A stretch of 64,000 nt of DNA from Argentina anserina (taxonomy: Eukaryota > Streptophyta > Magnoliopsida > Rosales > Rosaceae): the NCBI RefSeq assembly GCF_933775445.1, contig NC_065872.1:18166001-18230000 (forward strand), written 5' to 3'. Positions within the stretch are counted from its first letter, which is position 1, and each line of letters opens with the position of its first letter. The position numbers and the translations under genes are program-made. Positions 29,191-41,520 of this stretch are shown here, piece after piece. The notes beneath the pieces were generated by a model, which saw only the letters and a list, made by a program, of their open reading frames with translations, was not told the DNA's origin and searched no databases.

Positions 29191-29958
29191 GGACAGTTGT
29201 GCTATGAGTAAAATGGTTTTTGAGTTTGTTGTGAGTAAAATGGTTTTTGGATTTGCTATGAGAGAAAGTAGTTAAGGTGTTTGGTAAAATGTTTTCAGAA
29301 GTGTTGTGAGAACGACAAGTTATTTTTAGTGTTTGGTAAATTGTAAGTAAACAGTGCTCTTGAGTTGATAAAATTACACAAATAATAAAAAAAAGTTCTT
29401 AAGATTATTACCATGATTTATAATGAATATTGATTAACTAAATTATATAGACTATGGTTTTTCAGTATTTTGGTAAAATATTTTGCAATTGTACTAAATA
29501 CAAAAGCTATCCAAAAAGGTTACAACAACTACAAATGGATGTCATGATCTCAATTAACTATTTATATGTTGAAGAAATTGATATATATATATATATATAT
29601 ATATATATCATGGTCTAAATTTATGCTGTAACATTTTTTTGAAGGAAATATCTTTAACATTTAAATCTACCTTAAATATAATATAATATATAATCATTAT
29701 TATCTACCTTAAAGCTAAACCATTATTATCTATGTGTTAAACACTCTCTTCTTTGTTTTCTCCCGTGTTTTCCAAAAGCTCAGTGTTTTTTTTTCAAAAG
29801 CGGCTTTCCAAGTTTCAAAAGCAGCATGAACTTAGCTTTTGAGTTTCAGTTGTTGGAAAAATCTATTCTAGCCAAATATAACTTTTGGAAACTTTACCAA
29901 ACACCATTTAGTTTTTCCAAAAGCTAAAGTTGCCCCAAAAACAGTCCCAAAATATGTC
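29191..29958. mobile_element. Putative MITE joined to the truncated gypsy element
   Basis: The left edge contains GGGACAGTTGTGCTATGAG and the right edge, on the opposite strand, GCCCAGTTTGAGACATATTTTGGGAC. Both carry a partial match around GGGAC, and the interior is AT-rich with a (TA)n run at 29581-29608. Sequence around 29240-29345 resembles 22587-22690. It is probably a non-autonomous hAT- or Harbinger-type element, but no target duplication could be fixed because the left flank is the gypsy break. Confidence 0.4.
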
Positions 29959-30160
29959 TCAAACTGGGCATTAGATTAATGGTGCATACCTGTCATTTTG
30001 AACTTTGAAACAAAAAAAAAAGTTAAGTAGGTAAAATGATATAAACTACATCTCTTTGTATAGTGTTTTTTTTTTGGGATACTTGTGACTGTTTGTCTAG
30101 TTCTCGTTTTGATTCTTTTGAGACCTTCATGAATTTCTCTCTCTAACGGTGAGACCCAAT
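29959..30160. other. Short AT-rich spacer
   Basis: Poly-A and poly-T runs; nothing recognised. Confidence 0.5.
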
Positions 30161-30165
30161 TGTAT

Positions 30166-32892
30166 TGTAATAACCCGAATTTCGTTATTCATTTCTCGCA
30201 ATTTCATGAAGATTAATGAAATGATATTCTAGTTATATCCATATTCTATGTCTTTTAAATAGCCTTCATTCGATGTAAAAATCGGTTTGAGAACCATTTA
30301 GTCGTTTTACGATTTAATTCATTCGACTCAATAGTCTACTTTTAATTCGTCCCTCGTTTCAAAAAACTTCATTCATGAAAGTTATAGAGCTCGTCAAAAC
30401 GAGTTCGTAGACATTCAACATGTAATTTTCAGAAGTCGGATGAGCGAGAAATTAATTACGGAAGTTTGTTGTTCAGATGGGTAAAATGAGGAGAGGATTT
30501 GAAATATCGTCTCACACTTATCTTCTCCCTCTCCCTCCACCGAACTCACCATTTCTCTTCTTCTTCTTCTCCATCAGTTCTTTCTTCTGACTCGACCGAC
30601 CCTCCCATTTCTTTCCTTTCTCAAATATCTTCATCTTCACCATCGAATTAATCTTTCTTCTTCTCCCTAAATCTTCTACTTCCAACCTTGCAGCAGCTGT
30701 CACTGGACCTGTGGATGTGACAGGGCAGAGCAGTACCAAGCAAGCAGGGTAGAGACAAGTCGTCGATGTCGTCTGAAGAGTTGTGCCACTGCCTTGGAGT
30801 TTCAGCAGATTACACAGCCACTTGGATTGCATCCTTAGAAGTTTGGTGGAAGTTTGGGGTCTGAAACTTAAGCTTGTTGTGACTCTTTTAAGAGGAAAGA
30901 TACCAGCTGCTACTCCAACAGCTCCTTGCCCTTTCTGGGCAGTCACTTAGGTAAATACCTTCCCCGTTTCTTTGATTAATGTATTAGATGTAGTGGTGAT
31001 GTGGGTAGAAAGTGTGGTGTGGCTAAGTTGGAGTTAGTTTGGTGATGTTTTGGTGGCTATGTTTGTTGTGGGACTGTGCTGGTCCTGTGTTTAGATAGTG
31101 AGAGGTAGTAGTGGGAAGTTGTTTGAATGGTGAAGGGTTGTACACAGTCCCACTGTGTTGAGGTGAGTGTTTGGGAATTTGAGTGGTAAAAGGTGGTCAG
31201 TTTTAGTAAAGCTGGCAGCAAAATTGTGGAGTGTTTGAGTTTAGAGTTTCGATTTGGTGAACTAGGGGTAGTGAGGTTTTGATTTTTTACGATTGGTGAG
31301 TTAGACCGAGAGGATGGCCTTAGTAAATTAGGAGCTTGTCTTTTTGGTTATTTTTAGAAAGGTTGAGGTAGGAGGGGAAGAACCTAGCTCTTTGGTTCAT
31401 AAGAGGGTTGTAGGGTTGTCTTGGGTTATTTTCCTTATTAAGTTATTTTTGTTGTCACTTAGGTGTTTGAGGTGAGACGAGTTTTCATACTCGGTGAACT
31501 AGAAGTTGGAGCAAGTTTTGAGGTGAGTAAACCTCACGTTTGGTCTAGTTGTGAACTTACATTTTGTATATTTTTACTTGTTGTGAGATTGAAATATAAA
31601 TGTGTATATATTTGGTGATTTTTATACGTATATCTAAATGGTAATAGGATATGCATATATTTATCACTAAGTGTATAAAGCTATTATGTTTGTGAAATAT
31701 ATTGTGTATTTTAGTTGGTTTATATTAAATTGTGGAGGATGGGACCGAGGGGGAATAAAATGTACCTCTCGGTAAATTGGAGAATTTTGGATGAAATAAT
31801 TATATAGTCGAAGTGCTTATATGTTGTGTGGCCGGGAGGGAAGAAAATGTACATTCCGGCGTTATTGTGTTGTGATTAATTTGTTGTTACCATAAAGGAA
31901 GAAAATGTACATTCCGGTATGATTGTTGCATGCCTGATTTTGTGGGTTATGGTGTCATCTTTGTGGCGGCCCTTTTGAGGTAAAATATTTTGTGCGAGTT
32001 ATTTTGGCGAAAGAAAATGAATACATATGATTTAACCATAGTGGCGGCCCAAGTGGCAAAATGAATTTCAATGTTCTGCCTTTATGCCGGCCTTAGTGGC
32101 GTAGGCATATGTCAGAACCACTACTTAGTGGCGGCCAGTTTGGCGAAAGAAAATGAATACATATGATTTAGCCTTAGTGGCAGCCCAAGTGGGAAACTGA
32201 ATTTCAATGTCCTGTCTTTGTGGCGATCTTAGTGGCGTAGGCATATGTCAGAACCACTCCTTGGCCGGTTGTGGGGATGATCATTTAGAGCTCTAATATT
32301 ACTACCATTCTTCTGGGTTTGACTTGAGGGTCGCATTAACCCAGAATGTTCTGCATGTGTTGCGAGGTGATTTGTGAGTTGTGATTATACATGTGTGGCA
32401 ATATGTGGCATTGTTGTGGCATTGGTTGCGAGTTTGACGTTGTTTGTGTTGTGACGATAATGTTGTTTTATATATATTTATGAGTTTAGAAATATGTTAC
32501 ATTATCCTTGAGTATTTCTTTTAGTTTACTCATACCAGCTTTGTAGCTGACCAGGTTTGTGTTTATAATCCTGGTGTACCATTATTGGTGTATGGGGGGT
32601 AGCACTGTAGGTACTTCGCAGTTATAGAGGCGAAAAGAGTGAGCAGCGTAACAGTATAGTGTTGTTTTTGTTTCTGTTCATTTTCTTATTTCGGTGAGAA
32701 CTTATGAGTGTTGACTACTGTATAACTTACACTCGTGTAATTACGTGTTGTTACAGTTTGTAATCTAAATGTTTTATTAAACTTGGAAAAGATATTTTGT
32801 TGTTGTAATGTAATTTCATTTATTAAATTTATATCAGAGTGTTAGCATCCATAAATTCGAAAATTCTTTGTTCTAAATTTAGGGATGTTACA
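30166..32892 (+). mobile_element. Solo LTR, divergent relative of the Ty3/gypsy family
   Basis: It starts TGTAATAACCCG and ends GGATGTTACA, flanked by TGTAT on both sides (30161-30165 and 32893-32897), a perfect 5-bp target duplication. It is 2727 bp long. It shares terminal bases and the GAGCTCGTCAAAACGAG block with the other LTRs, but its middle is different: polypyrimidine with TCTTCTTCTTC, then a long GT-rich part, then GTGGCGGCCC repeats. It is best seen as a separate family or subfamily. No gag-pol lies inside. Confidence 0.92.
32003..32270. repeat. Tandem duplication of about 136 bp inside the third solo LTR
   Basis: The unit starts TTTGGCGAAAGAAAATGAAT and ends CATATGTCAGAACCACT; the second copy begins at 32139. 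Both include GGCGTAGGCATATGTCAGAA. Confidence 0.85.
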
Positions 32893-32897
32893 TGTAT

Positions 32898-34614
32898 GAT
32901 CTAATGAGTGACTATCATGGTCTAAAGATGCATTGACGTGTTCAAAAGCAGAACATAAACCGCGAGTGGTTTACGTGGACGTCCTCGGTTATTGGTTTTC
33001 ACATGCAGCTCTCTAAGTGATGTCGAACTTGGATTCATGAGCTCTTCTAACTTAAGCATAAGTTGTTTCTTATTCTCATCATTTTGTTCCTCAAACTACT
33101 GCTCAAATCTTATCATAAGTACCACATAATATTTTTCTTATGGTTTGTGTGTATGATGACATTACCTCGAATCTAATTCAAGTTTAAGGTTCTTATTTTG
33201 GCCACGGTTATCGTCAAGTCAAGTCTATAGCACATCTTTTAGCTAATTATGCTCATTTAAATTCTCTGAATGTTGTTTAAGATTTCGTTCCTTGTGAGTT
33301 TATCATTAATGTAATCAACAAGCAATCATCTCCTATTGATAAAAAGTTGTCCATTTCCATAACAAATATTATATTAGAAACTTCTTAAAACTCCTCTTCT
33401 CAGTTGATTCAAAAGGGACGCTGAAGATATAGATTAGAGAAGCTTTTCAAACTAAATGAGCCTAAGAAGTATGATACAGCTTAGCTTTGCAACATATATG
33501 GTTCGTATTTCACAAAACTTGTTTGAAAGTTGTTCGTTAGCTCTTTAATATCAGTCACTAGAACTTGTATAGGCCATGGTGTATTAGCTATACTATATAA
33601 ACAATCAAACAATAACTTAGAAAGTTAGAATGTTCTTCCATTATGAGATGTAATTGTTGTTGTAATAACGTTGTATGCAACTCTTCTCTAAAAATAGCAG
33701 TCTTGGCTGCTAATATATTAGCAAATTTCATTAGTTTGTCACCTATCATTTTCTTAAAGAAAATAAATTGTTGAAGTCTCATTCTTGATAGTCTCATAAA
33801 ATCTAATTTAACAAAAGGATAATCTAAGGACTATCATTTGATACGAATGTTTTTTGAAAATCTCCTAGTTGGTTGCTTTAAATTAGCATTACATTGGTTG
33901 TTCCGATCAATACCACCCGAAAATAAGTTTTTATTATGTCAGAGAACTAATTGGTGAAGTACAAAGTTTGTCCCAAAAATACCATATAGATCAAGTAATA
34001 ATAAACTAAAGTACGTCTTGAAAATTAGTTGATCTTAACCAAAGATCGGTTAAACTTTAGCTAAGAAAGGAAAGTGTTAGTCAATTGAAGAGGATTAGGA
34101 GAACCAGCCATATTCCAAACTTAAATAGCAAAGTCAAGGTTCATGAATAAATTATCTAATTATTCATCAACAACTCCGCATAAGGGCCATGGATGATAAA
34201 AATTTGTTGGGTTAATTTTGCACAGAGATTTCAAGGAATGGATGATGAGCTGAATCTCCTCTATTTACTCATTCTGAGTTCAAGATATAGCATATTCCCT
34301 ATGCTCCTCGCAATAATGTTCGCTTAATATGGTGCATGTTATTTGAGATACGTTTCACATGCGTGTAACTAGTATAGTTTGTCTAGATGAAAAGACTTGA
34401 AAGAATGCATGGGGTAATGAGAATTAGAAGTGCATGAATCACAACATATGAGATGTTTGATGTGGTGCAAGATTTTCTATTACATAATGCACTGATTTGA
34501 AGTATTAAATTTGTGGTGGTTGAGGACCTAAGCCCTAAGATTTTTTTTTTAAAGTTTGAAGAATATTATTGATTACAGGCTAGGAGTGCTTGATTGGTTA
34601 CTTAAAGCTTGTTT
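32898..34614. other. Spacer with weak retroelement traces
   Basis: Apart from the possible RNase H remnant listed separately, no gene is recognised. The sequence is AT-rich and stop-rich in all frames. Confidence 0.45.
33195..33330 (+). pseudogene. Possible RNase H remnant of a non-LTR element or host RNase H-like gene
   Basis: One frame reads HGYRQVKSIAHLLANYAH, then a stop, then DFVPCEFIINVI in the next segment. This resembles the end of the plant RNase H-like (RVT_3) domain, where a basic-rich stretch leads to AH.LA..A and a tail of prolines and hydrophobic residues. The match is short and broken, so confidence is low. Confidence 0.3.
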
Positions 34615-34619
34615 GAAAG

Positions 34620-35537
34620 TGTTGATACTTCTTTTTTCACAAGCCCAAAGCCAAGGCCCGACATGCGAAAAACCTGGATCAACAATCAAAAAGTCATGTG
34701 AAGCCCAATATCAAATCAAATCAAACCTAAGCTCAACGCACAATCAACGTAAACCTAAGCTACGTCTGGGGCTTATACGAGGGTTGTAGTGTGGAATGCT
34801 ACGAATTATGGAAGACCCATTATTGGAACGAAAGTCCATAAATAATCTTGGACTTGGATTCAAGGTTCCAGCCTCATGGGTTGAGTTCTAATATGAGCTA
34901 ATGAGAATGAGGAATATCACATATAAAACAAGCCCAAATCCACCCCTTAAAATAATATAATACTAATTTCCTACCACTAGCAAAGATAAATCAATTACCT
35001 CCATTTTCCAACAACAAAAGAATATATTCCTAGCAGCATAGTTCAACAGAAATCTTAGAGGAATATATTCCTAGCAGCTCAGTAAGATTCCTGGATTTAA
35101 GAAAAAGTAGAAGTAATAACCCAAATAAAAAACTAATTGCACTACTATATAATATATGAGGGGGATAGTTGTTGTCAAATGGAGGGGAAAAAGGAACAAA
35201 AAACAATCTATTAATTAACCAAACTAGAGAAACCAATTTCAATATATCAAGCCTTGCTCTAGCCTTCACTTACCTTGGCCAAAATACCGTCTCACGCCAT
35301 GCATCCCTCTCTCATTGAACTTCCATTCAGCTCCCTCACCACAACCTTGCATAAATCTCTTTTTTTTTATTAAATCAGGAAATCACTGCTGGGGCGGACA
35401 CAACAATAAACTCCCTTGGATCTCTATCATTTAGGGTTTGCTGGGCCTATTTTTGCTTACTCAGATAAAAAGGATGAGATCATATCCTTGACCGGTAGTT
35501 TCATTGCCGTACAAGCCGGATGAAAAACACTCCCACA
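34620..35537 (+). repeat. 5' LTR of the LARD-like element
   Basis: It begins TGTTGATACTTC and ends ACTCCCACA, 918 bp. It contains GGGGCTTATACGAGGGTTGT, which is shared exactly with the 3' LTR. Confidence 0.88.
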
Positions 35538-35557
35538 TTTGGCAACTCCATTGGGGA
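35538..35557 (+). other. Primer binding site-like sequence of the LARD
   Basis: TTTGGCAACTCCATTGGGGA immediately follows the left LTR. It resembles the TGGCGACTCC-type site that I recall from Ogre/Tat elements, thought to pair with tRNA-Arg. The tRNA was not checked. Confidence 0.5.
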
Positions 35558-38500
35558 CTAGGTTGTGTTTCCCACCTATACTGCTTCATTAATTCACAGT
35601 AGCATCCGACTCTCTAACAAATTCTCATGCTCGCTCTAGAGGTCTCATGCTTTGATACTAATAATATGTACACGAGGCAATCAAACTTCTGCCTAAGGAA
35701 CAATCCCAACAGTTTGGATAATCTTGGTACCAACAGCTCATTCTTTATATATTTTTCAAATCGTTCTGACTCCAAACTGAAGCTAAGTCTCCTAAACTCT
35801 CATTGAATTTCCATATTCCATAATCATTCGTATCCTTTTTGGCTAAAGTATTTCACACTACCTTAATAAGTTGTTTATAGCTAACAAGCACCCACAACAT
35901 GCACTCGGCTATGTTCTAGGTGTCTTATACTTGCTAATCTTTGATTTGGTTTCATTGGAGGTACAATTGTCGTCTCAACTTCATGCTTGAAGTAAAACTA
36001 AATGAGTCATCCATACTCTACGTTTGAGAGGGAAATTTTAATCTCAGCAATAGACTTGGTAAATTGCTTTTTCATTTCGACGCTCAATCTCTCTATTCAA
36101 CCATGCTTGTACAAGACCATGCATTCACAATTGTGTCATCCATCCGATAACATGAGGCCCGATGCTCCTGCGGTAATATTTGCCAAAGTCTCCTAATCTA
36201 AATGTCAACATTCAACAGCTCACTATCTGATCATCCATCTCAGCACCAACTTATCTGGTGTTAGCAATACTTCTCAACTCAAACTCGCCGATAACCATCC
36301 AAGGAGCACCAATAGCATATGTGCCTCATAGTTTTCTGGTGATATTCATTGTCGGAACTCATGCGAGCAAACTAGCTCGAATCATATACTTTATATCCAA
36401 CAAACACACTCAGGGGTAACATTAATTTTTAGCTCATTTCAATTCACTTCCAACAATACTCTCTTCCACCACAAGACTTTTGGATCTGATACTCATGCAT
36501 CAAACTCATCTCATCTGAAAAGCAACTAGTACCAACACCATATAAAATTACTACATTCACATCCTACAGCCAACAACACAATATATAACAGCAAGATCCC
36601 AGCAACGCCTCAATTAAATCCACTACCAACAGACAAAATCAATTTTAACGTATCAAGCATGTCCACTTGTACATTCAGACTTCACCATATCTATTGCACT
36701 ATACAAGACTACGATTCCAAATCCATACTCTAGGGAAACCCCACAACGTACAATTTTAAAGGAAAGACACAACATTTCATACAACAGCATCCCTTCCATG
36801 CTCGGTCCAAATTACTCATTCTTAGTCACTAGTGATATTTACTAGATGCCATTAAGGAATACTCTTTTTACAAACAAGGCAAACACATTACAAACAAGCT
36901 TAGTTAGAACAAACTTTTGTTTTGCTCTTCACCTTTTTTGTCCGGTTTTTTACTCTCTTTACTACTTGTGAACCTTCGATCTATGCCATAGAACCATACC
37001 AGTCCATCATTCCTTTCCTTGTCTTTCTTCTTCAAAGCCAAACTCAAATGATTAAAGATACTTATATGTAATTTCTAGTACATGCTCCCATTTACTTAGG
37101 GGCTAACATAAATCAATAGGTCTTTCAATTCTGCAACGTACATCAAATCAACCCTTTCTCAGGAATTCTAAAATCATTGCAGGGAATAATTTCATTACAT
37201 CTGCAAGATTGGATTGTCATCTAAAAGCCCCACCATTTTTGAAGCAGTAGCTATTAGCATATTTATTCATATTTTATGTTGATAGAATTGATACAAATTA
37301 GATTGCTAGCAGTCAGGCACAAAAGACTATATTAAGATATCATGCCTTATATCTTGATTGGGATATAATACAAATCAGTTTCCTATAGCTCTAGTATTAT
37401 AAAACCTGATGTCGATGATCAGATAACATTATACATTCCCAACAAAAAACATATATATTCCCACCAACATGAATATCTATTCCTAGCAGCAAGCATCTAT
37501 ATTCCCAGTAGCAAGTATACACATTCCCAGTAGCAAGCGTAATACATTCTTAGCAATCAGTGCAATACACCTTTGACCAACATGCATAGTACAATCCCAT
37601 TGACGAGCATAATACACTCACAACAACATGATACATGAAAGGAGACACTGAATTCTCGGCAATAAAGATCCAGACAAGAAGTCATTTCAGCCCAAGCAAA
37701 CTCATTACATCAAACTAATGCATCATGTCATAAACAGTAGGCAAAACAAAGTAGAAATGAAAGGCTTGAAGGAATAAAATATTACTAAATGGCCCAACAC
37801 TTTCCTAGCAGCAAGTCTGAGGTATGCCAAAGAACCAAGCACATGAGCCTATAAATCTCTAATCTAAGTATCAAGGTCATGAAGTTGAAGCAAATAAAAT
37901 ATCAAATTAAGCACATGATCATGCACAACACACATGTATTCATGTTATGCATTATCAAAGGGACAATGGGTGAGAGATACACATGCACATGCCTAAGTCA
38001 TATAGTACCTATTTACACATGCTCCATGTCAATATCCTATATCTTATTTAACACATGCATATCTCATGTACTTCCACTTTGGCTACACAAACTCAATTTC
38101 CAAAGTATTTTGCTTACTCATTTACTGACCGGCAATAACTTCTGTCACACATTAAACACATTCTAAGTAATGTACTATGCTAATTCCCAACATCATATAT
38201 ACCATACACATTCTCAGCCACATTTTTTTTTTGCAAACAACTTAATGCATCTTCCATCATATATTCAACATAGCATATAAGCATGCACTCAACTGTTGTA
38301 ACTTGGTTGTTGTTATGCATCAAACAAAACAAAGGACGAAATTCAGCTGTTGTTACTCATCAAGCAAAACATATATATATATATATATCCAAATCTCCCC
38401 CATTGACCATTTACAAGCCATGTTTTATCAAGCCAAAATTTATCAAGCAAGTCTTATCAAGCCAAAACACACAAAAAAATCCATTTAAGCATAAGCAAAC

Positions 38501-39391
38501 AAGCAAAGAACAAATGGCTTACCAGACTTATATACTCATTCCCAGGGGCTTCCTTTATAGCCTCCTTTTGCACGAACTCGGAAGAATCATATGTGGAATT
38601 AGTCACATCACTCAAATCATCACCACCGCTAGAACCACTTTCCCTTATAATCAAGAAAAGGAATTCCTCAATTACACAAGTGACACAACAAAATGCAAAA
38701 ACTAGTCATACACCGAGCAGAATCAACAAGTCAAGCAACAAAGATACAAATTAGTCATACAACAAGCACAATCTACAAGACCACAAGAAAGACACAATGT
38801 ATGGTCATGCACCAAGCATGATCACCATATTTGCGAGACACATTAGAATGGCATAAGCTAATCATTTACGCATACCCAATCTTTCCTCCAATTCCTTATC
38901 ATTCATACAAACTATAAACAAGCATCTCTTATTTTACAACATTCATTTTCAAGGATACATATGCTTTTTCAGTTACTAACAACAACTACTCATACATTAT
39001 ATTCAATTCCCGATAACCACGACTTTTAATTAGATAACTTGCTATACATGTTACTCTATTTTCAACAAGCATACAAGCTTTCTTTCAAATATCCTATGGT
39101 ATGTTTCACACTAGCTTCAACATGGAAGTGCACAAAGAAGTTTCCTAATACTCCTCCATCAATCTGAAATTCCTGGCAATGGCATGACCTTCATTTATCA
39201 CGGCTTTCTATCTTTGATTGTAACAAAACTTATCATATGTGTTGTTTTATCATTCATCATAAGACATATTCCAAGCCATGCTGGAATCCTCTCAAACATA
39301 ACCAAAATGATCAACCAAGATAGGTAAACATTGTAAGTTATCATGGCAATAAAAGACTTTGTCCAAAACTATAAATACAGCAAATCAAAGC

Positions 39392-39607
39392 TACTCCAAG
39401 CTAGAAAGTCTATGTCATACAATAATGCCAAGCAATACTATCAAACAAAGTTGTTGTGACATGTTACTCCAAGTTCGAAAATCGACGCCACTTAATCATG
39501 CCAAGAATATTATTAGGCCAAGCAGTTGTGACATCCTACTCTAAGCTAGAAAATTGATGACATGCAATGATACCAAGCAATACTATCAGGCCAAGCAATT
39601 GTGACGT
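39392..39607. repeat. 72-73 bp tandem repeat, 3 units, in the LARD interior
   Basis: Units start at 39392, 39465 and 39537. Each begins TACTCCAAG or TACTCTAAG, includes ATGCCAAG or ATACCAAG, and ends TTGTGACAT or TTGTGACGT. Related single-unit sequences lie in the same interior. Confidence 0.85.
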
Positions 39608-39997
39608 AAGAGACCAAGATTAAACATCATGCAAATTAACAAGTACGACAAACACTATGCATATTTAAGCCAATTCTTTAAACAAGGAATGCATAATCGA
39701 TTCACGGCAACAAGCATACTAGAACATAACGATGCGAATGAGTCAAACAAAGACAAGCTAATAATGTTATTGCTGAAGCAAAGCAAAGAAAAGGCACTCA
39801 TTTATGGGGCCAAAATACATAAAGTAAGAAGCTATGTAACAATACATCAAATGATGATCATTACCTTCACCTTATTCTGGAGGCGCTATATATCCAAGTC
39901 CCACATGAATTTACAGAAACTGAGCACATAAAACTAGGGGAGTAGATTAAATTAAGCATATATCATCTTGCTCCAAGATAATCCCAACAATTTATCA

Positions 39998-40302
39998 ATG
40001 TCACTGAAATAAAGCAGTCACAGCAGTGTCTTCAAGCATCATCAGTAGTAAATCAAAATCATAGCAACAAAAATAGCCCCAACAATGTTTCTAAGGGGCA
40101 AACTCTCCCAACTATAAATCAACATACGTTGGTCAAACAGAAGCAGTCACAACAACAAACATTCCCCATAGCAAATCAAAATCAATGAAGCAGAAGAAAT
40201 TCTACACATGTTTCTAAGCAACAAGCAATGACTTTAGTTTTCAAAGAAACAAGTAATGAGTCAATGTCACTAAAATAAAGCAGTCCCAGCAGCGTCTTCA
40301 AG
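39998..40302. repeat. Degenerate direct repeats in the LARD interior
   Basis: TCAATGTCACT followed by AAATAAAGCAGTC and AGCAGYGTCTTCAAG occurs at about 39998-40036 and again at about 40260-40300. Between them lie further CAAGCAATGA and AAATCAA-type words. They look like old, drifted tandem copies. Confidence 0.6.
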
Positions 40303-40571
40303 TGATCATGGTAACAAATCAACATCATAAGCAAACCCGATAGGGCTACTGGGTAATTTCCATTGATTCAGTCCATCTAGAAGCAAAGTCATAGTTCTAA
40401 AAAAAATGGAAATATGATGGTGGCATCGTTGATATATCAAACACAAAGCAAGCAAACATCATAAGTCACACGCCAAGCAACACTTTGGGCTAAAAATAAA
40501 TAAATAAACAGTAATTTGATTATGTAGCCCATTTCGATATTCTTCATCACCTACGTAATCAATATGGCTAA

Positions 40572-41515
40572 TTTTGATACCTCTTTTACCACAAACCCAA
40601 AGCCAAGGCACGACGTGCAAAAAACCCGGGTTAACAGTCATAAAGTCATGTAAAACTCAATATCAAGCACAATACCAACACACAATCCATGTAAACCCAA
40701 GCTACGTCTGGGGCTTATACGAGGGTTGTGGTGTAGAAGGTTACGAATCATAGAAGACCCATTATTAGAACAAAAGTGCATAAATAATCTTGGACTTAGG
40801 GCCAAGGTTATAGCCTCATGAGTTGAGTTCTAATATGGGCTAATGAGAGAGGAATATCACATACAAAACAAGCCCAAATTCACTCCTTAAACCAATATAA
40901 TACTAATTTCCTACCACTAGCAAAGATAAATCTATTACCTCTATTTTCCAACAACAAAGGAATATATTCCTATCTTTGAGGAATATATTCTCAGCAGCTT
41001 AGCAGGATTCCTAGGAAACACACCAGTGGGAACCACAACAGCAAAATTCCTGAATTTAAGTAAAAATAGAAGCAATAACCCAAACAAAAAACCAATTGCA
41101 CCATTATAAATATAAAGGGGATAGTTGTTGTGAAAGGGAGGGGAAAAGGAACAGTCAAGCAATCTATTAATCAACCAAACTAGAGAAACCAATTTTAATA
41201 TACCAAGCCTTGCTCCAGTATTCACTTACCTTAGCCAAAATACCATTCCACGCCATGCATTCCTCTCTCATTGAACTTCCATGCATTCAGCTCCTTCACC
41301 ACAACCTTGCATAAGCCTCTTTTTTGTCTAAAATCCACTGTTGTGAATCTGGAAATCACTGCCGGGACTGACACAACAGTAAACTCATTTGGATCTCTAT
41401 CCTTGGGGGTTTGCTGAGCCTAGTTATTGCTTACTCATATAAAGGAGATGAGATCTTATGCTTGACTACAATAATTTCATTGCCATACAAGCCAGATCAA
41501 AAACACTCTCTTACA
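40572..41515 (+). repeat. 3' LTR of the LARD-like element
   Basis: It aligns with 34620-35537 and ends CTCTTACA. The first bases have drifted from TG to TT. It carries an extra stretch of about 40 bases near 41010-41050 (CACACCAGTGGGAACC region) compared with the left copy. Confidence 0.85.
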
Positions 41516-41520
41516 GAAAG

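Larger units (their letters stand above)
34620..41515 (+). mobile_element. LARD-like LTR retrotransposon without coding capacity
   Basis: Two similar direct repeats (34620-35537 and 40572-41515) bound a 5.03-kb interior. The outer flanks are GAAAG at 34615-34619 and GAAAG at 41516-41520, a perfect 5-bp target duplication. Directly after the left LTR lies TTTGGCAACTCCATTGGGGA (35538-35557), similar to the primer site used by Ogre/Tat-type plant elements, which sets the + orientation. No interior frame has gag, protease, RT or integrase motifs, so this is a large retrotransposon derivative that would depend on proteins from a partner. The LTRs differ by many substitutions and small indels, suggesting an old insertion. 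Confidence 0.88.

Noticed and set aside
30518..30946. 142-codon minus-strand frame
   Set aside because: Lies inside the third solo LTR over a polypyrimidine stretch; no domain.
38283..38705. 140-codon frame in the LARD interior
   Set aside because: No recognisable domain; low-complexity composition with a (TA)n run; other LARD frames are similarly short.
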